A stretch of DNA of 64,000 bases, from contig NZ_JACJOF010000027.1 in the NCBI RefSeq assembly GCF_014695395.1, positions 372,001 to 436,000 of the forward strand, in the 5' to 3' direction. Under the pieces are notes generated by a model, which saw only the letters and a program-made list of their open reading frames with translations, ran no database searches and had not been told where the DNA came from. Source of the stretch: Nodosilinea sp. FACHB-131 (lineage in GTDB: Bacteria; Cyanobacteriota; Cyanobacteriia; Phormidesmidales; Phormidesmidaceae). The position numbers and the translations under genes were made by a program. Below, piece by piece: positions 28,328 through 35,702 of the stretch; position 1 is the first letter of the stretch, and every line of letters starts with the position of its first letter.

Positions 28328-29521
28328 ATGGGCACCAACCCCTACGCTTGGCTGGATAAATCTCTGGCCGCCCTGCACCGGGCCCACCGCTATCGAACAG
28401 TAGCGGCTGTTGATGGTATGACCGGAGCCGTCGTGCAGCGGCAGGGGCAAACCCTGATCAACTTCGCCAGCAATGACTACCTGGGGCTAGCCAGCGATCC
28501 TAGGCTAGCGGAGGCAGCGATCGCCGCTATCCAGACCTACGGCACTGGCAGCACCGGCTCGCGGCTGCTCAGCGGCCACCGAAAGCTGCATGGGGAGCTA
28601 GAGCGGGCGATCGCCGCTCTCAAGGGCACTGAAGATGCGGTCGTCTTTAGCTCGGGCTATCTGGCCAATATGGGAGCGATTGCCGCCCTAGTCGGCAGCC
28701 CAGACCTAATTTTGGGTGACGAATACAACCACTCCAGCCTCAAATCGGGGGGCAAAGTTAGCGGTGCCACTGCCCTAGACTATCGCCATGGTGACGTTGC
28801 CCACCTGGAAGAATTGCTGAAGCTGCACCGCGATCGCCATCGCCGCTGCCTGATTACTACTGACAGTGTGTTCAGCATGGATGGTGATCTGTGCCTGTTG
28901 GCGGCCATTCTTGACCTAGCAGAGGCTCACAACGCAATGGTATTGGTGGATGAGGCCCACAGCACAGGAGTATTTGGCGACCGCGGTTCAGGGGCTGTAG
29001 AGCACCTGGGCTGCACCGAACGTCCTTTAGTCACCGTTGGTACCCTCAGCAAAGCTCTGGGCAGCCTCGGGGGCTACGTAGCTGGATCTGCTGTGCTCAT
29101 CGACTTTATCCGCAACCGCGCCCCCGGCTGGATTTACACTACGGGTCTATCGCCGGCGGACACAGCGGCAGCCCTAGCGGCGGTGAAGATTATTCAGCAA
29201 GAAACCTGGCGCCGCGAAGTACTCTGGCACCAGGTGAATCACTTGGTTCAACGAATTGATCAAATCTTGACAGAGCCAGCAGCAGTCTCCCTGAGGCTGA
29301 GGCGGTTGCCTTCGGCATCGCCTATTATTTGCCTGGAAGGTTCGTCAGCAGGAGATATTTTGAAGGCTAGCCAGTACCTACAGTCAGCTGGGCTATGGGT
29401 GGCAGCCGTACGCCCGCCCACAGTGCCCACAAGCCGCCTGCGAATTACGGTTATGGCTACCCATAAGCCCGATCACCTGCATCAGCTGATTACTGGACTA
29501 CAGACTCTGAATCAGGGTTGA
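28328..29521 (+). CDS. bioF: 8-amino-7-oxononanoate synthase
   Basis: 397 aa. PLP-dependent condensation of pimeloyl-thioester and L-alanine, first committed step of biotin ring synthesis. Alpha-oxoamine synthase features: INFASNDYLGLASDPRL, TGSTGSRLLSGH, HSTGVFGDRGSG, and the PLP lysine Lys242 in GTLSKALGSLGGY. The substrate loop reads DEYNHSSLKSGG, where E. coli BioF has DxLNHASxxxG, so a closely related alpha-oxoamine synthase cannot be fully excluded. No other bio genes are near. Converges with rpsU, only 4 bp apart. Confidence 0.9.
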   Translation: MGTNPYAWLDKSLAALHRAHRYRTVAAVDGMTGAVVQRQGQTLINFASNDYLGLASDPRLAEAAIAAIQTYGTGSTGSRLLSGHRKLHGELERAIAALKGTEDAVVFSSGYLANMGAIAALVGSPDLILGDEYNHSSLKSGGKVSGATALDYRHGDVAHLEELLKLHRDRHRRCLITTDSVFSMDGDLCLLAAILDLAEAHNAMVLVDEAHSTGVFGDRGSGAVEHLGCTERPLVTVGTLSKALGSLGGYVAGSAVLIDFIRNRAPGWIYTTGLSPADTAAALAAVKIIQQETWRREVLWHQVNHLVQRIDQILTEPAAVSLRLRRLPSASPIICLEGSSAGDILKASQYLQSAGLWVAAVRPPTVPTSRLRITVMATHKPDHLHQLITGLQTLNQG

Positions 29522-29525
29522 GCGC

Positions 29526-29714
29526 TTAGCGCTTTGAACCCCAACGCCGCTGCTTCTGGCGAGCGATAGTCTTACGCTTTTTCTTTTCGATCGGGGTTTC
29601 AAAGTGGCGATTCTTTCGCATATCCGAAAAAATGCCGGCCCGAGCCACCTTGCGCTTAAAGCGTCGTAGGGCCGATTCAATGTTTTCGTCTTCTCCCAAT
29701 ACAACCTGGGCCAT
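29526..29714 (-). CDS. rpsU: 30S ribosomal protein S21
   Basis: 62 aa from the ATG at 29714, with AGGAGA upstream; the frame runs open further but that part is not S21. Sequence [20 protein letters not shown], then [15 protein letters not shown], then a basic tail is typical S21. It lies downstream of an RRM protein gene on the same strand, the rbp-rpsU order known from Anabaena. Confidence 0.96.
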   Translation of the reverse strand: MAQVVLGEDENIESALRRFKRKVARAGIFSDMRKNRHFETPIEKKKRKTIARQKQRRWGSKR

Positions 29715-29780
29715 TAGTTCTCCTAAAAATTTGCTAACGCGGGTAAAGCAGCGCTCTAGTAGCGTCAGCCTAAAACCACT

Positions 29781-29803
29781 GGGTATCGCTGAGCGCGATA
29801 CCC
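29781..29803. repeat. Inverted repeat GGGTATCGC-TGAGC-GCGATACCC
   Basis: Perfect 9-bp stem with 5-nt loop in the gap between the RRM gene and rpsU. No T-run on either strand, so it may be a processing or attenuation structure rather than a terminator. Confidence 0.6.
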
Positions 29804-29825
29804 TACTTCGAAAGCCCGCAGGCTG

Positions 29826-29854
29826 AGGTATGGCCAAGGGCCTTGGCCATACCT
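29826..29854. repeat. 29-bp palindrome (two 14-bp arms around one G)
   Basis: AGGTATGGCCAAGG, G, then its exact reverse complement. It begins 7 bp after the stop of the minus-strand RRM gene. It could end or stabilise the RRM transcript; no U-tract follows. Confidence 0.7.
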
Positions 29855-29860
29855 AGTTGC

Positions 29861-30160
29861 CTAGCGACGGCTGTTGTTCCAGCCGCCGCCACCACCGCCA
29901 CCACCGCCACCACGGGACTCCCGGGGGCGAGCTTTGTTGACCTTTAGGTCGCGCCCCATCCACTCAGCACCATCGAGGGCCTCGATGGCTTTGTCTTCGT
30001 CGGCTTCGCTTTCCATTTCGACAAAGGCAAAGCCACGAGGACGACCGGTCTCACGATCGGTGGGCAGGCTAACCCGGCTGACAGCACCATATTCAGCAAA
30101 GACCTCGGTGATTTGGTCTTGGGTGGCGCTGAAGGCCAAATTCCCTACGTAAATCGACAT
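29861..30160 (-). CDS. RRM RNA-binding protein with Gly-rich tail (cyanobacterial RbpA type)
   Basis: 99 aa. One RNA recognition motif: RNP2 IYVGNL at 3-8 and RNP1 RGFAFVEM near 42-49, followed by a basic segment and a ten-Gly run ending GGWNNSRR. This is the cyanobacterial Rbp family, often cold-induced and involved in RNA handling and mRNA localisation. The start has GGAG eight bases upstream. The leader contains an 8-9 bp complement that could mask this site (separate entry). rpsU follows on the same strand. Confidence 0.94.
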   Translation of the reverse strand: MSIYVGNLAFSATQDQITEVFAEYGAVSRVSLPTDRETGRPRGFAFVEMESEADEDKAIEALDGAEWMGRDLKVNKARPRESRGGGGGGGGGGWNNSRR

Positions 30161-30163
30161 GGA

Positions 30164-30213
30164 TACATCTCCAAATAGAGAGAGAAGGAGTAGAAAGTTA
30201 TCAAGGAGATGTA
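30164..30213 (-). promoter_or_regulatory. Leader hairpin able to sequester the ribosome binding site of the RRM gene
   Basis: On the minus-strand transcript, UACAUCUCC (30213-30205) is fully complementary to GGAGAUGUA (30172-30164), which contains the GGAG ribosome binding site; the AUG follows within 4 nt. The loop is about 32 nt and pyrimidine-rich. Masking of the site would make translation sensitive to temperature or a ligand. Cold control is known for this gene family; the mechanism here is inferred. Confidence 0.5.
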
Positions 30214-30329
30214 CTCAACTAAGGACTAAGCCAAGCCGGTAATGCAACTAACAACTTGCTTGTCACACGATAGCACAGGGCTACCTTGTGACCAGTATGG
30301 GGCGATCGCAAACTGTCTGCCAGAGTTGT

Positions 30330-30533
30330 CTAATCCTCCGGCAGTACCCATTTAGGCGGCCGTGAGGCACGCTCCATCATTCTGCGCCGCACAGCCTCGT
30401 CGGCCATTTCAAGCATCTTATCAAGGGGAGTGTCAGAAATAAATTTTGACGCTTCGTCGGTGTACTTCAGGTTGGGGCAGTCGTTCCCCAGCACACAGCC
30501 GTCTTTACAGTCTACTGCGCAATTAATTGCCAT
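30330..30533 (-). CDS. Small conserved cyanobacterial Cys-motif protein of unknown function
   Basis: 67 aa. Four cysteines at the start (NCAVDCKDGCVLGNDCPNL) suggest metal binding, followed by a helical section SKFISDTPLDKMLEMADEA and the end ASRPPKWVLPED. I recognise this as a short family widely kept in cyanobacteria, without assigned role. Stands alone on the minus strand. Confidence 0.8.
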   Translation of the reverse strand: MAINCAVDCKDGCVLGNDCPNLKYTDEASKFISDTPLDKMLEMADEAVRRRMMERASRPPKWVLPED

Positions 30534-30699
30534 TGTCTTTTTAGCCTCATAACGTCAGCGTTAGGGCAAAATTTGCTTTAAAGAGCCCTTAAAAATTGTA
30601 ACAACCTGCGCTCGCGCCGTCGTCGAGCCGTTGTGTAGAGAATTTCTTTGGGGCTGCTCTAGACCAGGGTAGAGTTAGCAAAATGCGATCGAGGTTGTC

Positions 30700-30852
30700 A
30701 TGGGCCTACCCCCCGACGCTCAGCCCCGCTGGCCCCTAGGGATTTTGGGAGCAACGCTACTCCTGCTCCTAGGGATTGCTTACCTGTATTGGAGAGACCC
30801 AGCCCTGCTCAGTTGGCTAGTTTTAGGGACAGAGCAGCCAATTTGGCGCTGA
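30700..30852 (+). CDS. Candidate 50-aa single-pass membrane protein
   Basis: ATG 30700 with GAGG six bases upstream; stop at 30852. A strongly hydrophobic segment (PLGILGATLLLLLGIAYLYW, residues 12-31) is followed by a short polar tail. No family recognised. Compatible codon use and the ribosome binding site support it, but the short length keeps confidence moderate. Lies 86 bp before the lipase gene on the same strand. Confidence 0.45.
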   Translation: MGLPPDAQPRWPLGILGATLLLLLGIAYLYWRDPALLSWLVLGTEQPIWR

Positions 30853-30938
30853 AGGTCAGAGACGGCGGGTATCCAGAGAGTTTTCAGAGAATTTTTCGGT
30901 AGCATCGGGGCAGCAATGGGACTGGGTGGCTCGTAACT

Positions 30939-32870
30939 ATGGCGATTCGTCGGTTTTTTCTGGTTTTTGGGGTCTCACTGAGCTTGAGCGCGGGCGCAAT
31001 AGTCGGTGAGACCCTGGGGGCGATCGCACCAGTACCGACGGCAACGCCAGCGCTGACAACAGGATTAGACATTCAAAAAGAGGTTCTCATTGCTCAGAGC
31101 CTACCGAGGCGCCTGCTGCGATCGCCGTTGAGAATGATGGCGAGCATCTCCCCAGCCCTCTTGCTGGCTAGCTTGAGCCTGGCAGGCGGCGCGTTTATTG
31201 CTCTGGCTTGGCTGCATGTCTATCAACAGCAGCGCCGCTGGCAGCGGGTAGAGTTAGCTCGCCAGGAAGTGAAGGCCTTTCGTGAGCGCGAGCCAGTCAA
31301 AAACGTGCTGGATATTCTCGACTACGAAGAGTACCGCATATTTTATATCAAACACCCCGAAGATGGGCGGCTGATTAGCTTTGAAGCTACTGACCATCGC
31401 CTGCGGCGGGCGCTGCGATCGCACGATCAGATGGTCAAGATGCGCAATGGCCTCGATGAGCTCAAGCACCGAGCCAGTCAGAAAAACACCTTTTCCCCCA
31501 AAGCCTTGGAGCTGGTGCAGCGGTACGACAGCGAAGAATTCATCATTGAGATCACCCTGCGCGACTGGTTTGAATCATTTCTCGGCGGTCTAGAGTATTT
31601 CGAAACCATGATCGAGTCGGGCTTAGTGACGGCCGAGGAGATTAAGCCCTTCATCATCTACTGGATCAACTTGATTGGCGATCGCCGCTACCGGCGCAAG
31701 GGTGGCTCTGGGTTCTACGACAAGCTGTTTCACTACATCTACTGGGCGGGCTACGGACGGGTACAAAAGCTGTTTGAGCGCTTTGGCTTTAAGATTTTGC
31801 CGCCCCCTTACAGCACCCACGACTTTAGCGGCATTGAGCTAGAAGAGGGCAAGTACGACACTTACCGCGCCCTCTGCCTGGCTAAAGCCGCCCATCTGGT
31901 CTATGAAGACCGCGACTATGTCACCGATATTTCGCGGCTGTGGCTCAGCGATGACATCGACAACCGCTGGCAGCAGCTCAGCGCCAGCAAGTATGTGGTC
32001 GAGGTGCTTAAAACTTGGCTACAAGAGGGCGAAAAAGCCAGCATCCGCGATATCCGCGACAATTTTATGTACCTCGACATGCGCCTCACCGACACTCAGG
32101 CGTTTATATTTCGGCGAGACAACAACCTGATTTTGGTGTTTAAGGGCACCCAGCAGCTCAGCGACTGGAAAACGAACCTCAAAATTCGCCTGAAAGAATT
32201 TACGGTGCTGGCCGATCAAGAGGCCGTACCGCCGACGGGTCGAGTCCACCGCGGCTTTTTAGACGCCTGGCAAAGTGTAGAAAAGCAGGTGGTTTACTAC
32301 CTGAAAAAGTGGCGAACCCCGGAAACTAAGCTGTGGGTGACCGGCCATAGCCTGGGCGGTGCCCTGGCGGCAGTGGCCACTATTTCCCTAGAAACCCAGG
32401 GGTTTGAGGTTAGCGGGCTCTATACCTTTGGCCAGCCCCGGGTAGCCGACTGGAAGCTAGTCAACTACATGAATGCGCGGATGGGCGATCGCATCGTCCG
32501 CTACGCCAACAACAATGACATCGTGCCGATGATTCCGCCGCAGATTATTCCCTGGGTGCCGACGCGGGTGTACGGCCACATGGGCCAGTTTCGCTACTTC
32601 AACAACTCTGGCAACCTGCGCCGCCAGTCGTTTATGACCCAGCGCTTCCCTGACCGGCTGTTTGGCATGATTCACGCCATTGTCACCTCCGGCACCCCCG
32701 ATGCCGTAGATGACCACAAGATGGAGTTCTACGTGGCCAACCTGCAAAAGGCGCTCGATCGCGAGGAAGAAGAGGTCAAGCTCGAAATTGAGCAGGGCAT
32801 GATCAGCGGCGACTTTGTTGAGGGTATGAAGGAGCGCATGCGGGCGCGGCAGAGTCGAGCCGATGGCTAA
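30939..32870 (+). CDS. Class 3 lipase family protein with N-terminal membrane segment
   Basis: 643 aa. N-terminal signal or membrane helix about 4-24 (FFLVFGVSLSLSAGAIVGE) and a second hydrophobic stretch about 66-92. A long cyanobacteria-specific middle part about 100-380 follows, then an alpha/beta hydrolase of the Lipase_3 type: FIFRRDNNLILVFKGTQ, VHRGFLDAW, nucleophile Ser471 in TGHSLGGALA, YTFGQPRVAD with the likely catalytic Asp, and a late His in the ANNNDIVPMI...H section. Probable membrane-associated acyl hydrolase; the lipid substrate is unknown. Converges with the minus-strand gene at 32875 (4 bp apart). Confidence 0.85.
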   Translation: MAIRRFFLVFGVSLSLSAGAIVGETLGAIAPVPTATPALTTGLDIQKEVLIAQSLPRRLLRSPLRMMASISPALLLASLSLAGGAFIALAWLHVYQQQRRWQRVELARQEVKAFREREPVKNVLDILDYEEYRIFYIKHPEDGRLISFEATDHRLRRALRSHDQMVKMRNGLDELKHRASQKNTFSPKALELVQRYDSEEFIIEITLRDWFESFLGGLEYFETMIESGLVTAEEIKPFIIYWINLIGDRRYRRKGGSGFYDKLFHYIYWAGYGRVQKLFERFGFKILPPPYSTHDFSGIELEEGKYDTYRALCLAKAAHLVYEDRDYVTDISRLWLSDDIDNRWQQLSASKYVVEVLKTWLQEGEKASIRDIRDNFMYLDMRLTDTQAFIFRRDNNLILVFKGTQQLSDWKTNLKIRLKEFTVLADQEAVPPTGRVHRGFLDAWQSVEKQVVYYLKKWRTPETKLWVTGHSLGGALAAVATISLETQGFEVSGLYTFGQPRVADWKLVNYMNARMGDRIVRYANNNDIVPMIPPQIIPWVPTRVYGHMGQFRYFNNSGNLRRQSFMTQRFPDRLFGMIHAIVTSGTPDAVDDHKMEFYVANLQKALDREEEEVKLEIEQGMISGDFVEGMKERMRARQSRADG

Positions 32871-32874
32871 CTTG

Positions 32875-33891
32875 TCAAGAGGCGGGTTCGTAGTCAAGCA
32901 GCACGCAGGGGCCCAACCACACCCGGCGATCTTGAAAGTTAATTGACAGAGTGAGTTTTTCTTGGCTGGGATCGCAAATGGCTGGTGGCCCCTGCCCCTC
33001 ACTCGATGACTGATAATCAAGCTGCCCGCTCAGGCTCATGCCCTTGAGATTGGCAGCCTGCTTAAAGTGGTATGAATCTCCCGGCCTGACGACGCTAAAG
33101 CCCAGATTGACTCCATCGCTACTGTCTTCGATCGCCCGCTGAATATCGGCGGTGGTTTTAGCCCCAATGGGAAAGTACAGCAGTTTCTCAATTACCACGT
33201 TAGTGCCAAAGGGCGGCTCGACTTTGGGCACCGACTCTACCCGCACCTCGAGAGTTCTCTCATTGACAATGCGCCGCACCTCGGAGTCCGACATCAAACT
33301 AGGGCTGGAAGAATCAGGGCGGTAGAGGCCCACCTTGGTGCTCAAGGTCCAGGGGTTGAGGCCCCGGTCGGTCTCAGTGATATAGGTGTTCAGCAGTCCC
33401 AGGGTGCCGTCTAGGTTGAGTCCGGCTAACTGGTCATCGGTGGAATCAATAATGCCGTGATCGACTAGAATCTGCTTGACTTTGTTCAACTCAAAATCGT
33501 TGTTGATGGGGGCGATCACATTGCCGATCTGGCTCAACACAATTAGGGAGCTGAGGCCGATCAAGATGATAAAGGTTGCAGTCGGCCCCCGAGCTTTGAA
33601 GTTGAGACCCGGCAGCACCTTGATTACATTTTCCCCAGAAGCTTCTACACCCTCCGTAGGTGACACTCGAAAGGCCAGCAGCGAAATGATAACAGTGGCG
33701 ATCAAAGGCACAAACAGCCACAGCGATAGTAGGCCTGCAATTAGCCAAAGATTGCGCACCCCTGCCGATGCTGACAGGTTAGCCGCAGCCCAGGTCTGGG
33801 CCAAGGCTGCCTGGCCCAGCACTATCCCCGCTCCCCCAAGAAAGAACGCTATAGCCAGATGCTTGACCCAATGTCTTGATCGATAGTGCAT
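32875..33891 (-). CDS. Membrane protein of unknown function, third gene of the tubulin-like group
   Basis: 338 aa from the ATG at 33891 (MHYRSRHWVKHLAIAFF); the frame is open to 34059 but would run over the end of the upstream gene. Three hydrophobic stretches: about 9-31, about 46-70 (LWLIAGLLSLWLFVPLIATVIISLL), and about 105-130 (GPTATFIILIGLSSLIVL). The remaining 200 residues are soluble and mostly beta (ERTLEVRVESVPKVEPPF, GQLDYQSSSEGQGPPAICDP, RRVWLGPCVLLDYEP). No family recognised. It follows the zinc-ribbon/periplasmic-binding gene by 46 bp, so they are likely co-transcribed. Confidence 0.75.
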   Translation of the reverse strand: MHYRSRHWVKHLAIAFFLGGAGIVLGQAALAQTWAAANLSASAGVRNLWLIAGLLSLWLFVPLIATVIISLLAFRVSPTEGVEASGENVIKVLPGLNFKARGPTATFIILIGLSSLIVLSQIGNVIAPINNDFELNKVKQILVDHGIIDSTDDQLAGLNLDGTLGLLNTYITETDRGLNPWTLSTKVGLYRPDSSSPSLMSDSEVRRIVNERTLEVRVESVPKVEPPFGTNVVIEKLLYFPIGAKTTADIQRAIEDSSDGVNLGFSVVRPGDSYHFKQAANLKGMSLSGQLDYQSSSEGQGPPAICDPSQEKLTLSINFQDRRVWLGPCVLLDYEPAS

Positions 33892-33937
33892 GATGGCGAT
33901 TAAGGTCTCATAGGTTGGATTTTGTACATGGTGCTGG

Positions 33938-35497
33938 CTAGGGCAGCGGCACGAAGTCAAAGCCGGTGCCTGAGCGGGTACCGGGTTTAACCTCGACCAG
34001 CAGGACGGTGGTATTGCGATCGCCCGACGGCAAGAAGTTGATTGCCCCTGTGGATCCATTGGCGGAGAACCCTTGGGTGGTCAACGCCTGACCGAGCGCA
34101 GCTCGTCCTGAGGTGCCGCTGTCGGGAGCCACATTCCCCACGGTGCGGGCTGAACTCAACACCTGAAACGCGTCGTAGCTGAGGGCGGTGCGCCAGTTGA
34201 CATCGCCGCCCCAGAGGCCAGAGGCAGTCTGAGCAAAGGGTGGGGCCGATTTGAGCGGATGCCAGGGCACGGTGACCACGGTGCCCGTCAGGCTGGCCCC
34301 GCCCTTTTCCAGAGCGTCGATGCGGTAGAAAGCGTCGCCAGCGAGCACCGGCAGCTGGCTATTGTTGAGCTGGGCGACGGCGATCGCCGCATCAAAGGTG
34401 GCCGAGTCGGGCAGCAGCACCACAGCATCGGCCCCGCTGCCCTGCAACTCCGCCGCTGGATTGCCCTGGGATAAATCGACCAGCTTGGCTACCTGTCCCC
34501 CTTCTAGGCCCAGGGTAGTGGAGAACGCGTCTTGCAGCGACTTGCTGTAGGAGCTTTGGGAGTTGTAGTAGACGATGGGTTTGCTCTTACCCAAGGTAAG
34601 CATGTGGCGGGCCAGGGTAGTGCCCGTAAACTGGTCACTGGGAATCACCCGAAAAACAAAGTTGCCGCCCTCCCTAGGTATTGTGGTCAGCTCTGTGGTG
34701 GTGCTAGTGGGAGAGATCATGGGCAGCTGGCCCTGTTGGTAGACGGGGGCAGCGGCTAGGGTCGTAGTGCTGGTGCCGTGGCCAATCACGCCAACGACAT
34801 TGGGGTCTTGGACTAAAGCGTTGGCGATCGCGGCAGCCTGACCGGCATTGTTGTAATCGTTAGCAATCAGCACCTTCACGGGGGTGCCGGCCTTGATTGC
34901 CTCATCCTGGGCCTGGGCCACGCCGCGCAGCAGCTCGCGGGCGGTGTTGGGGCTGTCGCCAACGGGTACTACCGCAGCAATGCCCAAAGCAGGATTAGCC
35001 CCAATCCGCGCATTGTTGAGGTAGATCAACGCTTCGGGGTCGTTGCGAACCGCGTTGCGGGCCGCCTCAAACCGCGCGGCGGCAGTGGCATAGTCGCCCG
35101 AGGCGTAGGCAGCAGCCCCAGCTTGCATATCGGGGTTGGGAGCATCAGTAAAGAGGACGCGATCGCCCCAGCTCAGAGCATTCGTCACATCAGCAGGCTG
35201 GCCTGGGGTGGTCGTCGGTGTAGCGGCGGTAGACGTCGTGTCGGCATCAGCGGCAGGATCTGTGGGGGTAGTTTGCACCGCCGTTGGCGACTGCGGCGCA
35301 TCCTTACGCACAAAGGCGTTGTAGCCCGTGAAACCCAGCGCTGCTAGAAAGATAAGTGCCCCAACCCCAGCAATCAGCGGAGCGATAGACTTGCTCTTTT
35401 TCAGCGGTTGGCCGCAGATTTCACACTTCTGGGCTGTGGTGGAGTTTTCTTCGTAGCCGCACTTGGGGCAGGTGACATGGTTGAAGCTGTCGGTCAT
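33938..35497 (-). CDS. Zinc-ribbon, membrane-anchored periplasmic-binding-protein (type 1, Leu/Ile/Val-receptor-like)
   Basis: 519 aa. Cytoplasmic N-terminal zinc ribbon with two Cys pairs (CPKCG at 10-14 and CEICG about 30-34), one TM helix about 39-62 (IAPLIAGVGALIFLAALGFTGY), a Thr/Pro/Ala linker about 70-105, a short TPR-like section (AAAYASGDYATAAARFEAAR), then a periplasmic type 1 binding domain about 185-519 (VLIANDYNNAGQAAAIANAL, VVGVIGHGTSTTTLAAAP, PMISPTSTTTELT, FVFRVIPSDQFTG). Normal ABC binding proteins have a cleaved signal peptide and no zinc ribbon, and no transporter genes are near. It looks like a transmembrane receptor with a cytoplasmic docking module, downstream of the tubulin-like gene. 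Confidence 0.85.
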   Translation of the reverse strand: MTDSFNHVTCPKCGYEENSTTAQKCEICGQPLKKSKSIAPLIAGVGALIFLAALGFTGYNAFVRKDAPQSPTAVQTTPTDPAADADTTSTAATPTTTPGQPADVTNALSWGDRVLFTDAPNPDMQAGAAAYASGDYATAAARFEAARNAVRNDPEALIYLNNARIGANPALGIAAVVPVGDSPNTARELLRGVAQAQDEAIKAGTPVKVLIANDYNNAGQAAAIANALVQDPNVVGVIGHGTSTTTLAAAPVYQQGQLPMISPTSTTTELTTIPREGGNFVFRVIPSDQFTGTTLARHMLTLGKSKPIVYYNSQSSYSKSLQDAFSTTLGLEGGQVAKLVDLSQGNPAAELQGSGADAVVLLPDSATFDAAIAVAQLNNSQLPVLAGDAFYRIDALEKGGASLTGTVVTVPWHPLKSAPPFAQTASGLWGGDVNWRTALSYDAFQVLSSARTVGNVAPDSGTSGRAALGQALTTQGFSANGSTGAINFLPSGDRNTTVLLVEVKPGTRSGTGFDFVPLP

Positions 35498-35702
35498 GGC
35501 GAATGGGTAGGGGGTGGATGGGTGGGGAGTGAAGTTTTAAGTTTTAGGTGTTGAGTTTTGAGTACAAGAAGTCAGGTAGGGCGGGTGTAACGGAGTGAAA
35601 CCCAACACCAGAGAGGGTTCCGTTGGGTTCTGTTAACGCGCTAACCCAACATACGGCATCCAAGAACTCAAAACTCAGAACTCAAAACTCAGAACTTTCT
35701 TC
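35498..35702. repeat. Intergenic composite of dispersed repeats (G-rich, TTTTGAGTTC-type, and a palindromic element)
   Basis: From left: GGGTAGGGGGTGGATGGGTGGGG (35505-35527), as in the chemosensory gaps; AT-rich TTTTAAGTTTTAGG/GTTGAGTTTTGAG; a palindromic element about 35575-35660 (GGTAGGGCGGGTGTAACGGA, AACCCAAC, GTTGGGTT, CTAACCCAAC), a type common in cyanobacterial intergenic DNA; and at 35661-35696 tandem ACTCAAAACTCAGA copies that are the inverse of the left AT-rich arm. The same TTTTGAGTTC motif occurs at 6392-6450. Confidence 0.6.

Noticed and set aside
35505..35527. Possible CRISPR or satellite array because of short G-rich repeats
   Set aside because: The units have no unique spacers and no cas genes are near; they are low-complexity repeats.
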